This document shows, one piece after another, positions 1 through 5,917 of a stretch of 6,414 nucleotides of DNA. This DNA is from DATLAN01 sp035527455 (GTDB taxonomy: Bacteria; Planctomycetota; Planctomycetia; Pirellulales; Thermoguttaceae), in the NCBI GenBank assembly GCA_035527455.1, contig DATLAN010000575.1, forward strand, positions 1 to 6,414, read 5' to 3'. The notes under the pieces are model-generated. The model ran no database searches. It was not told where the DNA came from and worked only from the letters and a program-made list of their open reading frames with translations. The position numbers and the translations under genes are program-made. Numbering within the stretch: the first letter of the stretch is position 1; every line of letters starts with the position of its first letter.

Positions 1-1289
1 TGCGTGCCCGGTTGCGAGAGACGGCGGACCGTTTCGACGTAGCCGGCGGCGTTGCTGCGGCGGACGCCGTGATAGCAGCCGCGGTCGAAGATGAAGTCGA
101 CGGGCCCCAGATTCTCGGGCAGATTCAGCACGTCCGCCACCATCCAGCGGACCTTCACGCCGGCCTTGTCGGCCTTGGCTTTGGCTCGGGCAAGGGCCGT
201 TGGGGCAATGTCGATGCCCGTCACGTCGAAGCCCTTGCCGGCCAGATAGATCGCATTGGTTCCGGTGCCGCAGCCGAGCACGACGGCTTTGCCCGGCTTG
301 ACGGCGCCCGACTCGACCGCCTTTTGCAGTTCGCTTGACGGCCGTCCGATGTCCCAACCCGGCCGGCGGTCGCCGTGGTAGGCGGAGTCCCATCGTTCCA
401 TCAGCCGCACGCCCTCGGGACCGTGCGGCAAAACGCCGGCGGGCAAGAGCCGCTTGGGCAGCAGGATTTCGCCGTCGGCCGTGGTGATCTCGATGCTGCC
501 GCCGTCCGCACTTGTCAGGCGGAAAACACGTTGCGGCGTGGAGACGGTCAACTGGTGCTGATCGTCGATCTTGACCAGCTCGGAGCGAGCCGCCGAGTCC
601 TTCTCGTCCGCCGTGCGCAGGTGCAATACGTGAACGAACACGGCGTGTCCTTTATCGCCCGCGGCAGTCACCCGTGCGCAATAGCCGCCGTCGGGCTTCT
701 CCCCGTCGGTCACGGAAATCTTCTCGGTCGTCGTCTTTTCGGGCGACAGGGTCTCGCAAAGGATTTCGCCGTTTTCCCGGGCGATCCGGATGCGGCCGTC
801 GGCGACCTCGGGTCGAGCGTCTGAACGGAGCAACCATTGAAAAGGTCCCTTGCTTTCGCCCGCGAAGATCCCGTCAACGACCACGACGGTTCGCGGTTTC
901 AGCAGAATCACCGAGCGGAAGAACACGGGAGCAGACTTTCCGGATTCGGAAGCTTCGACCGGGATCGTGCCGAAACCCAAGGCATAGACGAAGTGCCGGT
1001 GCTCCTCGAAAGCCTGAATCTTCGTCAACTGGGTCCCTGCGCCCGCCGCCACGCATTTCTCGGCCAGCTCGAACGATTCGTTCTGCGCCGCCTCGGAACC
1101 GCAGCGTTCCTGCAGCGCCAGGACGTCGGCAACGCGAAGCGACAAGGCCGGACCTTCCGCCGCAGCAACGCCGGAGAGAAGAAGCATCGCCGCAAGCGGA
1201 GCCAATAGACGCATGGTGATCGAGCGGCAACGGAACAACCGATGTGCGGTCGTCGCAAGGGAGGTCGAATACGAACTTCTGCCGGTCAT
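1..1289 (-). CDS. Exported fusion: beta-rich (heparinase II/III-like) region plus class I SAM-dependent methyltransferase; 3' end cut off
   Basis: 429 codons are visible and the C-terminus lies beyond the left edge. The start at 1289 is chosen because AGGAG lies 8 nt upstream. An in-frame ATG at 1214 begins a compact signal peptide but has no Shine-Dalgarno sequence. From 1289, residues 26-44 (MRLLAPLAAMLLLSGVAAA) look like a signal peptide with a cleavage site near AAA|EG. Residues about 75-220 are beta-rich and include RSVILLKPRTVVVVDG and GPFQWLLRS. These recall the C-terminal sandwich of heparinase II/III-type proteins, but I see no lyase catalytic domain. From residue 298 a methyltransferase domain begins: ERWDSAYHG and PGWDIGRPSSEL (a TPMT/TehB-like entry), the SAM loop VVLGCGTGTN (336-345), the acidic strand VTGIDIA (356-362) and DFIFDRGCYHGV. 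The substrate is unknown. Export of a SAM enzyme is odd; the leader may instead be a membrane anchor. The methyltransferase call is firm, the N-terminal resemblance is tentative. Confidence 0.85.
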   Translation of the reverse strand, partial: MTGRSSYSTSLATTAHRLFRCRSITMRLLAPLAAMLLLSGVAAAEGPALSLRVADVLALQERCGSEAAQNESFELAEKCVAAGAGTQLTKIQAFEEHRHFVYALGFGTIPVEASESGKSAPVFFRSVILLKPRTVVVVDGIFAGESKGPFQWLLRSDARPEVADGRIRIARENGEILCETLSPEKTTTEKISVTDGEKPDGGYCARVTAAGDKGHAVFVHVLHLRTADEKDSAARSELVKIDDQHQLTVSTPQRVFRLTSADGGSIEITTADGEILLPKRLLPAGVLPHGPEGVRLMERWDSAYHGDRRPGWDIGRPSSELQKAVESGAVKPGKAVVLGCGTGTNAIYLAGKGFDVTGIDIAPTALARAKAKADKAGVKVRWMVADVLNLPENLGPVDFIFDRGCYHGVRRSNAAGYVETVRRLSQPGT

Positions 1290-1297
1290 CTGTGAGT

Positions 1298-1302
1298 CTC
1301 CT
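1298..1302 (-). promoter_or_regulatory. Ribosome binding site fixing the methyltransferase start
   Basis: On the minus strand AGGAG is followed by the 8-nt spacer ACTCACAG and then ATG at 1289. It is among the best-matched Shine-Dalgarno sites in the window. It favours the start 25 codons upstream of the ATG that opens the hydrophobic leader, which gives the exported protein an extended, Arg-containing N-region. Confidence 0.7.
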
Positions 1303-1347
1303 GGTAAGAGAGTGGGCTTGTGGGAACCGATTCACACCGCGCCCGTC

Positions 1348-1375
1348 ATTGTACTGTCGGAGCGGGGGGATGCAA
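1348..1375 (-). promoter_or_regulatory. Candidate sigma70-type promoter of the methyltransferase gene
   Basis: Minus strand: TTGCAT (1375-1370, weak -35, 3 of 6 matches) is separated by 16 nt, including six C's, from TACAAT (1353-1348, -10, 5 of 6). A start near 1341 would give a leader of about 50 nt before the AGGAG-preceded ATG at 1289. It sits in the 138-base gap after the HEAT-repeat gene, so the methyltransferase may be transcribed separately. The call rests on sequence match only. Confidence 0.4.
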
Positions 1376-1427
1376 GAAACTCCCCGGGCGGTTCGGAGTC
1401 GACTTGCATGCGAAGCCGCAAGCGGCG

Positions 1428-2393
1428 TCACTGGGTTTCCATCGGGGCCGTGCGGATCTTCCGCCTTGCCCAGTGGGCCATCTGGCGGACTTGCGCGTCG
1501 GGGTCGCGGACCGCTTCGAGCAGCGCTGCTTCGGCCTCTCGGGCGGCCGGGCCCATGCGCCCCAGCGCCCGGGCAGCCATGCGACGCACAACCGGCCGGT
1601 CGTTCTCCAACGCAGCGATCAATTCCGGCACGGCCGCCGGACCGATCCAGCGTAGTGCCTCGACCGCGCCGCGGCGAACCTCGTCGTCGGCGTCGGCCAT
1701 CGCCTGCCTGAGCGAAGGAACGGCCGCCGGACCGAGTTGGCCCAACGCCCGGGCGGCGGCGCGGCGAACGTCCGCGTCGGCGTGTCCCAGCGCGGTCGTC
1801 AGTGCCGCCACGACCGCGTCGGGCGGCGCGTCGAGCCGGCCCAAGGCAATCACGGCCTGATAGGGACCGGCGCCCGCGCCCTCGTCGGTCATCTTCACCA
1901 GCGCGGGGATCGCCGCCGTGTGCCGGTCGATCTTCCACAGCGCCTCGGCCGCGTTGACCGCGGCGGTGGCGTCGCGATCCTCGAGCATGCGGACCAGGAC
2001 AGGGATCGCGGATTGGGCCGCGGGACCGATGAGCCCCAAGGTCCGGGCGGAATTGCGGCGGATCGAGGGCAGCTTCGAGTCGAGCGCGGCGGTGAGCGCC
2101 TCGACGGCCGATGCGGCGTCCGGCCCGATGCGTCCCAGCGCCCAGGCGGCCCCGTCGCGGACGTATTCGTGGAGATCTGCTGCGAGGATTTTGGCCAACG
2201 GCTCGGCGGCGCCGGCGGCCTGCGGGCCGATCTGGCCCAGGGCGTAGGTCGCGTACCACCGCGCCCGCTCGTCTTCCTCGGCCAACTGCTCGACCCACTG
2301 GCCGACCGACTTGCCCTGCCAGGTGGTTTCCTGCCGGCCGGTGGCGACGGTAGGGATGGCCGCGCAAAGGAAGAGGATCAGGGCACGTTTCAT
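1428..2393 (-). CDS. Exported HEAT-repeat protein (PBS-lyase HEAT-like repeats)
   Basis: 321 residues. Residues 1-20 (MKRALILFLCAAIPTVATGR) form a signal peptide. Cys10 is not in a proper lipobox, so a lipoprotein is unlikely and cleavage near residue 20 is expected. The rest is about eight helical repeats of 30-34 residues, marked by ALG-x-IGP-type turns at about 50-57 (YALGQIGP), 84-91 (WALGRIGP), 118-124, 151-156 (degenerate), 183-188, 215-222 (ALGQLGP), 245-252 and 275-282 (ALGRMGP), each preceded by an Arg-containing helix such as DVRRAAARALG. No catalytic motif is seen; such repeats form a curved protein-binding scaffold. The stop TGA is at 1430-1428 and no strong Shine-Dalgarno precedes the start. 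It lies 55 bases downstream of the kinase gene on the same strand, suggesting cotranscription. The partner is unknown, and the exported tail of the kinase is one inferred candidate. Confidence 0.9.
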   Translation of the reverse strand: MKRALILFLCAAIPTVATGRQETTWQGKSVGQWVEQLAEEDERARWYATYALGQIGPQAAGAAEPLAKILAADLHEYVRDGAAWALGRIGPDAASAVEALTAALDSKLPSIRRNSARTLGLIGPAAQSAIPVLVRMLEDRDATAAVNAAEALWKIDRHTAAIPALVKMTDEGAGAGPYQAVIALGRLDAPPDAVVAALTTALGHADADVRRAAARALGQLGPAAVPSLRQAMADADDEVRRGAVEALRWIGPAAVPELIAALENDRPVVRRMAARALGRMGPAAREAEAALLEAVRDPDAQVRQMAHWARRKIRTAPMETQ

Positions 2394-2448
2394 GCGATTC
2401 TCGGGCGTTCACCGGCGGTCAGAGCCGCAAAAGAGAAAACAGTGCCTT

Positions 2449-5040
2449 TCATTCGCCGTCGTCAGCGGCTTGCTCCTGGAAGAGTTCCGTATTGATCAAA
2501 TCGATCTGGTGCGAGCTGTCGTCCAGCTCCAGGTACACGCGGAACTGGATCTTTCCCTGTTGGTGCAGCGCCAGGTACTGATCGGCGTACCAGAGTCGGT
2601 CGTTCATCGCCGCAAGATTCCTCTGCAAGGCCATCTTCTGCGGCGAGTCCTTCTTTTCCTTGTCCAGCAGTTGCTGCACCTGATCCCGCGCCAATTCCAA
2701 CTGATTTCGGGTGGCGATCCCCTGGAAATTTCGGAAGTCCAGTATTCTGGGCGAAGGGGCGACTTGCCGAAGCGAGACGTTCAACTCCGTAGTGCGCGCG
2801 GTGAAGTCGATCCGGTACAGCAACATTTGCTGCACGTTTCCGTTTTGATCCTGCTTCTCGAAACGGAACTCGATCGGCGTTCTCAGCGCGACCGGGCCTT
2901 GCGGCTCGACGACGTGGCTGGGGAAGTTCCCGTCCCACTTGGTGATTTCCAGCCGCAGGCAATCCATGTCGGGCAACCACTTGCGGCGAAGCCGGGCCGT
3001 GGCGGTTCCCCGTTCGAAATCGATGACCAGCGGCTCCAATGCCTCCGGCGGGGCCAGCGGCAGCAAACGTTCCTGGCCGTCCGCGCGGATATTCAACGCG
3101 CAGTTGCGCAGTGCGTTGGCCGTGATGGGATCCGCGGCGTCCAGCCACTGGAACATCAACCGGTCGTTCTCGTGCCAGATTCGGGCCACGTCGGTCTTCT
3201 CGCCCTCGGCGCCCGTGCGGACGACCGCTTCGAACCGGACCAGCCACGCCAGAGAATTCCCCGCGGCGGCATCCCGCTCCAGCGCGAACTGCTTGGGACC
3301 CTTGATGGCCGCCTTACCGCCGATCAGGCTGATGTCCCAGTAGGAGTCCGCGCCAACGTAGAGTTCCCCCAATGGGATCGGATCCTTGACCGTCGGGGCA
3401 CCGGCGGCATCGCTTTCGAGGATCGGCAAATCCGCCGCCGCGGCCAACGAGCGGAACGGCTCTTTCTTCGGCGGTTCGGGTTCCGGCTCAGGTTCGGGCT
3501 CAGGTTCGGGCTCCGGTTCGGGTTGCGGATCCGGTTCCGGCTCGGGTTGCGGATCCGGTTCGGGCTCCGGCTCGGGTTGCGGTTCGGGTTCCGGCTCCGG
3601 CATGGGCGGCTCGGGATCGACGAGGGGTGTCTTGCCGGTCTCGTCCGGCTCCTCGACGGGCGTGGTCTTTTCGTCCGGCGAGGGGCTCTTCTCTTCCGTC
3701 TGGTTGTCCGATGCCTGAGTCCGGGTCGGCTCCTGCTGGCCGTCGTCCTTGTTCGAGGCGATCAGCAAGGGGACCGCGACCGCCGCCCCCAGCAAGAGGA
3801 CTGCCGAAACGGCGATCACGGCGCCGATGATTTTCCGCCGCCGCGTCGAGAACAACCCGACCTTGGCCGGCACGCCTTCTTTCGCTTCCTCTTTTTTCTC
3901 TTTTTTCTCAACCGGGCGCGCCGCCGACGGCTTGGGGCGGACGTTGATGTCGATCGAAGGCAGCCCTTCCGCGGCCGCGCCGCCGTTGGGCACCGGAGGC
4001 TTCGGCGTTGTGACGCGCTTGGGCTTCCGCATGGGAGGACGCCACCGGGACAACGCACGGCTGACCTCTTCGGCCGACTGGAAACGTTCTTCGGGCCGGC
4101 GTGCCGTCATCTTGCGGCAGATTTCGACCAGGTCTTCCGGCACCTCGGGCCGTAGCTCCAGGATGCTCCGAGGCTCCTGCGTCTGGTGCTTCATGATCCG
4201 TTCAGGGAGCGTGCCCTCGGGAAACGGCGGCTGACCGGTCAACAGGAAGTAGAGCGTACACCCCAGCGCGTAGATGTCGGCCCGATGGTCGAAGTCCGGG
4301 GTTTCCAGGGCCTGTTCGGGGGCCAGGTAGTCGACGGAACCCAGTACCCGATCGTCCTGCCCGGCGGGGTTGTCTCCGTCCTCGCCCGCCAGGCGCGTCA
4401 GACCCATATCGACGATCTTCACGGCGCCCTGCGAGTTGACCAACAGGTTGGAGGGCTTGATGTCGCAGTGGATGATCTTCTGCTGGTGTCCGTGGGCCAG
4501 GCCATCGGCTGCCTGGCGGATGCAATCGACGGCACTCTCGCAGTCGAGAGGTCCTTCGGCTTCGACCCACTGTTTCAGATTCCGTCCGTCGATGTACTCC
4601 ATCACGATGAAGTACCGATCGCCCTCGTTGTCGACGCTGTAGGCCTGGACGATATTCGGATGGTCCAGCGCGGCGGCCGCACGGGCTTCCGAAAAGAAGC
4701 GATCCAACGCGTCCGGATCCTTGCCGAACTGGCGGGAAAGGATTTTCAACGCCACGCGACGGTTCATCATCGTGTGCTGAGCGAGGAATACGGTCCCCAT
4801 CCCTCCCCGGCCGAGCAACTCGATCAGCTTGTACTTGCCCAGGAAGAAGGAACTGCGTCCGGCCAGGAGTTGTCCGGCCTGCCAGCGGGTGATGAGTTCT
4901 TGGCGGATCAGGGACCGGGCAAGTCGGGTTGGATCGGTCTCCCCATTGGTGCTGCTGCGAAACTCCGCCAATTTCTCCGGTTCGAGCAGATTGCTCTTTT
5001 CCAGAACGGCGAAGAACGCGTCAGCCGAATCAATGGCCAT
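2449..5040 (-). CDS. Membrane-anchored Ser/Thr protein kinase (PknB-like, planctomycete type) with exported C-terminal region
   Basis: 863 residues. AAGGGG lies 8 nt before the ATG. Residues 1-69 are a helical region (FFAVLEKSNLL, LITRWQAGQLL) common before planctomycete kinases. The kinase domain spans about 70-331: Gly loop GRGGMG 77-82, Lys99 (RVALKI), alphaC Glu118, catalytic loop HCDIKPSN 191-198, DMG 211-213, GSVDYLAPEQ 234-243, Asp255 and Arg319. All core catalytic residues are present. HRD is HCD, making this a non-RD kinase, and DFG is DMG. A basic, Lys/Glu-rich juxtamembrane stretch (about 332-403) precedes a single membrane helix at 404-428 (IIGAVIAVSAVLLLG). The outer part has an acidic Ser/Thr-rich segment, a Pro-Glu tract (476-524) and about 340 residues that I cannot assign to a family. 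These include beta-rich stretches, a likely coiled coil near 778-812 and an acidic end. It probably senses something outside the membrane and phosphorylates cytoplasmic targets. It is the first gene of a possible operon with the HEAT-repeat gene. Confidence 0.95.
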   Translation of the reverse strand: MAIDSADAFFAVLEKSNLLEPEKLAEFRSSTNGETDPTRLARSLIRQELITRWQAGQLLAGRSSFFLGKYKLIELLGRGGMGTVFLAQHTMMNRRVALKILSRQFGKDPDALDRFFSEARAAAALDHPNIVQAYSVDNEGDRYFIVMEYIDGRNLKQWVEAEGPLDCESAVDCIRQAADGLAHGHQQKIIHCDIKPSNLLVNSQGAVKIVDMGLTRLAGEDGDNPAGQDDRVLGSVDYLAPEQALETPDFDHRADIYALGCTLYFLLTGQPPFPEGTLPERIMKHQTQEPRSILELRPEVPEDLVEICRKMTARRPEERFQSAEEVSRALSRWRPPMRKPKRVTTPKPPVPNGGAAAEGLPSIDINVRPKPSAARPVEKKEKKEEAKEGVPAKVGLFSTRRRKIIGAVIAVSAVLLLGAAVAVPLLIASNKDDGQQEPTRTQASDNQTEEKSPSPDEKTTPVEEPDETGKTPLVDPEPPMPEPEPEPQPEPEPEPDPQPEPEPDPQPEPEPEPEPEPEPEPEPPKKEPFRSLAAAADLPILESDAAGAPTVKDPIPLGELYVGADSYWDISLIGGKAAIKGPKQFALERDAAAGNSLAWLVRFEAVVRTGAEGEKTDVARIWHENDRLMFQWLDAADPITANALRNCALNIRADGQERLLPLAPPEALEPLVIDFERGTATARLRRKWLPDMDCLRLEITKWDGNFPSHVVEPQGPVALRTPIEFRFEKQDQNGNVQQMLLYRIDFTARTTELNVSLRQVAPSPRILDFRNFQGIATRNQLELARDQVQQLLDKEKKDSPQKMALQRNLAAMNDRLWYADQYLALHQQGKIQFRVYLELDDSSHQIDLINTELFQEQAADDGE
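3469..3618 (-). repeat. Pro-Glu repeat tract inside the kinase gene
   Basis: This encodes kinase residues about 475-524, an almost unbroken run of PE dipeptides with some PD and PQ. At DNA level it is a hexamer-like GGNTCN array on the plus strand. A 19-base block (CGGGTTGCGGATCCGGTTC) occurs at 3519-3537 and again at 3543-3561, a 24-bp period encoding PEPEPDPQ twice. Such tracts form stiff extended spacers. Here it would hold the exported domain away from the membrane. The array could vary in length between strains through slippage. Confidence 0.85.
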
Positions 5041-5078
5041 GCTTGAGACCCCTTGCCCACCAGATCGGGGTAAATCCC

Positions 5079-5107
5079 AATATATACTCCCCCTACAATA
5101 TCGTTAG
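5079..5107 (-). promoter_or_regulatory. Possible promoter of the kinase gene
   Basis: An AT-rich patch stands out in GC-rich DNA just upstream of the kinase. On the minus strand TATATT (5084-5079, 5 of 6 to the -10 consensus) lies about 39 nt before the ATG. CTAACG at 5107-5102, 17 nt upstream, is a poor -35 (3 of 6). The position fits a leader of about 30 nt containing the AAGGGG ribosome binding site at 5054-5049. This is a weak call. Confidence 0.3.
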
Positions 5108-5225
5108 TCTACCAGTACTTCGCCGGAAAGGCAATCAGGCGCTTACCAACTCGAATCGATGACCACGTCGCTGGGCGTCTCCCGGTATCGCTTCCCCAAC
5201 TCCACGGACCCTCTGGGCCTCTCGG

Positions 5226-5477
5226 GTTGACGAAGAAAGCCTTGAGATCAACGGCGTGATGGGTTCTATTGAGAACTGGCGCGAGATCCTTCTGCGCTTG
5301 CTCAAGGAAACCAGCGGTTAAGATCGGACCGAGACACTCCAACGACTGAAAAAGCAGAATGTCCCTTTTTCCGTTCTTCAAGCAATTTCGGGGCTGCTGG
5401 GTGAGAGAGCGGATTCCCTTGCCAGGGAAGTACGGGTTCCTCTTCTCTGTTCACGACGCGCGAAGAGGTGGAATTAG
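5226..5477 (+). pseudogene. Possible eroded ORF interrupted by a TAA
   Basis: One plus-strand frame reads as plausible protein from about 5226 (VDEESLEINGVMGSIENWRE, then ILLRLLKETSG) to a TAA at 5319-5321. It then continues in the same frame (DRTETLQRLKKQNVPF, SVLQAISGLLGERADSLARE) to TAG at 5475-5477. Both halves look like amphipathic helices with ordinary residue composition. That suggests a remnant of a gene broken by a nonsense change, with no known family. Alternatively the first half is a small gene ending at 5321, or the resemblance is chance. The opposite strand is also open here (5109-5381), which weakens the case. Confidence 0.25.
5414..5429. repeat. Small perfect hairpin next to the large inverted repeat
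   Basis: TTCCCT (5414-5419) and AGGGAA (5424-5429) form a 6-bp stem with the 4-nt loop TGCC. Its last base is the first base of the large inverted repeat that follows, so the two stems abut. It has no T-run, so it is not a terminator. It is probably part of the same structured element. Confidence 0.5.
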
Positions 5478-5495
5478 AGAAGAGGAACCCGTACT
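5429..5495. repeat. Perfect 20-bp inverted repeat with 27-nt loop
   Basis: The left arm 5429-5448 (AGTACGGGTTCCTCTTCTCT) is the exact reverse complement of 5476-5495. The loop is 5449-5475. GAAGAGG, the partner of CCTCTTC (5439-5445), occurs twice, in the loop at 5462-5468 and in the right arm at 5479-5485, so a shorter alternative stem is possible. No T-run follows on either strand, which argues against an intrinsic terminator. It lies 113 bases before the gene at 5609. It could be a dispersed palindromic repeat, the core of a miniature mobile element, a structured leader or a small RNA. The sequence alone does not choose between these. Confidence 0.9.
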
Positions 5496-5608
5496 CCTCC
5501 GCGCCGTCGACTTCAATGGACGGGAAATGGAACCACGAAAACCCCTGAAGAACCCTATTTCCCTCCAGGCACGGCCTGACCTACTCTTGGCCTTCGGGAG
5601 ATCTGAGA

Positions 5609-5907
5609 ATGGATGAACGGTCACGCGCAGTGCTTGCGGTCGCGTGGTATAGCCGCGAGCAGTGGGAACGGCTGAAGCTGGTCGCCGATGACCCGGACGT
5701 TTTCGACGACACTTACGAACAGTGGTTGCCCAGCGCAAGGCAACTGCTTCTGCAACCGAAAGCCCCGACCTTGACATCGTGAAAGTCGACGTCGACGTGG
5801 ATGCCCTGGGCCGGTGGTGTTCGAAGCGAAGCAAGCCGAACAACATGGCATCGAGGGCCGAGTACGCGTCCGAACTGGCTCGGAAACGATTGCCGCCAAG
5901 CCGTTAA
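5609..5907 (+). pseudogene. Small conserved-looking hypothetical protein gene split by a one-base frameshift
   Basis: ATG at 5609 follows GGGAG with 8-nt spacing. The first frame encodes MDERSRAVLAVAWYSREQWE and on through DDTYEQWLPSARQLLLQPKA, but stops at TGA 5780-5782 after 57 residues. The next frame (-1) runs from 5692 to TAA 5905-5907 and carries DLDIVKVDVDVDALGRWC and MASRAEYASELARKR. Adding one C to the CCCC run at 5763-5766 joins them smoothly as PKAPDLDIVKV, giving a 99-residue protein. The two halves together resemble a small family of bacterial hypothetical proteins with WYSREQWE near the N-terminus and a V-D-V-D, then W-C, motif later; its function is unknown to me. No slippery heptamer is seen, so a deletion or a sequencing error is likelier than programmed slippage. 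The gene ends 10 bases before the PH-like gene, probably one operon. Confidence 0.75.
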
Positions 5908-5917
5908 AGGTGATCCG

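Larger units (their letters stand above)
5041..5608. other. Divergent intergenic region without a confident gene
   Basis: This lies between the minus-strand kinase and the plus-strand frameshifted gene. It must carry promoters for both directions. It also holds a stop-interrupted ORF-like stretch (about 5226-5477), a 6-bp hairpin at 5414-5429 and a 20-bp inverted repeat at 5429-5495. Short ORFs exist on both strands (5109-5381 minus, 5359-5616 plus), but none shows a recognisable family, a strong ribosome binding site or typical composition. GGGAG at 5596-5600 serves the gene starting at 5609. No tRNA or clear rho-independent terminator was seen. Confidence 0.6.

Noticed and set aside
1415..1426. 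GCCGC-AA-GCGGC hairpin after the HEAT-repeat gene as a terminator
   Set aside because: It has only a 5-bp stem with a 2-nt loop and no T-run downstream on the minus strand.
874..2412. Long minus-strand open frame of 512 codons overlapping the HEAT-repeat and methyltransferase genes
   Set aside because: It is Arg/Gly/Pro-rich, spans two well-supported genes in another frame of the same strand and has no recognisable domain; a GC-rich shadow frame.
3386..3718. Plus-strand frame with a long Ser-Gly repeat
   Set aside because: It is the antisense reading of the Pro-Glu codons in the kinase gene.
2311..4155. Long plus-strand open frame of 614 codons opposite the kinase
   Set aside because: It is antisense to a clear kinase gene, with low-complexity Arg/Phe/Leu repeats that mirror the Pro-Glu tract; no family motif.
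4186..5046. Plus-strand open frame of 286 codons opposite the kinase domain
   Set aside because: The opposite strand encodes all kinase motifs in order; this is an antisense shadow.
5227..5255. TTGACG as a -35 element for a plus-strand promoter
   Set aside because: The hexamer is good, but no acceptable -10 follows at 16-18 nt.
5109..5381. Minus-strand ORF of 90 codons upstream of the kinase
   Set aside because: It has no recognised family and no convincing ribosome binding site, and it competes with a more protein-like plus-strand frame; not supportable as a gene.
5359..5616. Plus-strand ORF of 85 codons across the inverted repeat
   Set aside because: It is built around the palindromic repeat, overlaps the start of the next gene, and has only a weak upstream AAAAGCAG; likely chance openness.
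5722..5782. Programmed -1 ribosomal frameshifting in the split small gene
   Set aside because: No X-XXY-YYZ slippery heptamer lies in the overlap in the starting frame; a one-base loss in the C run explains the data more simply.
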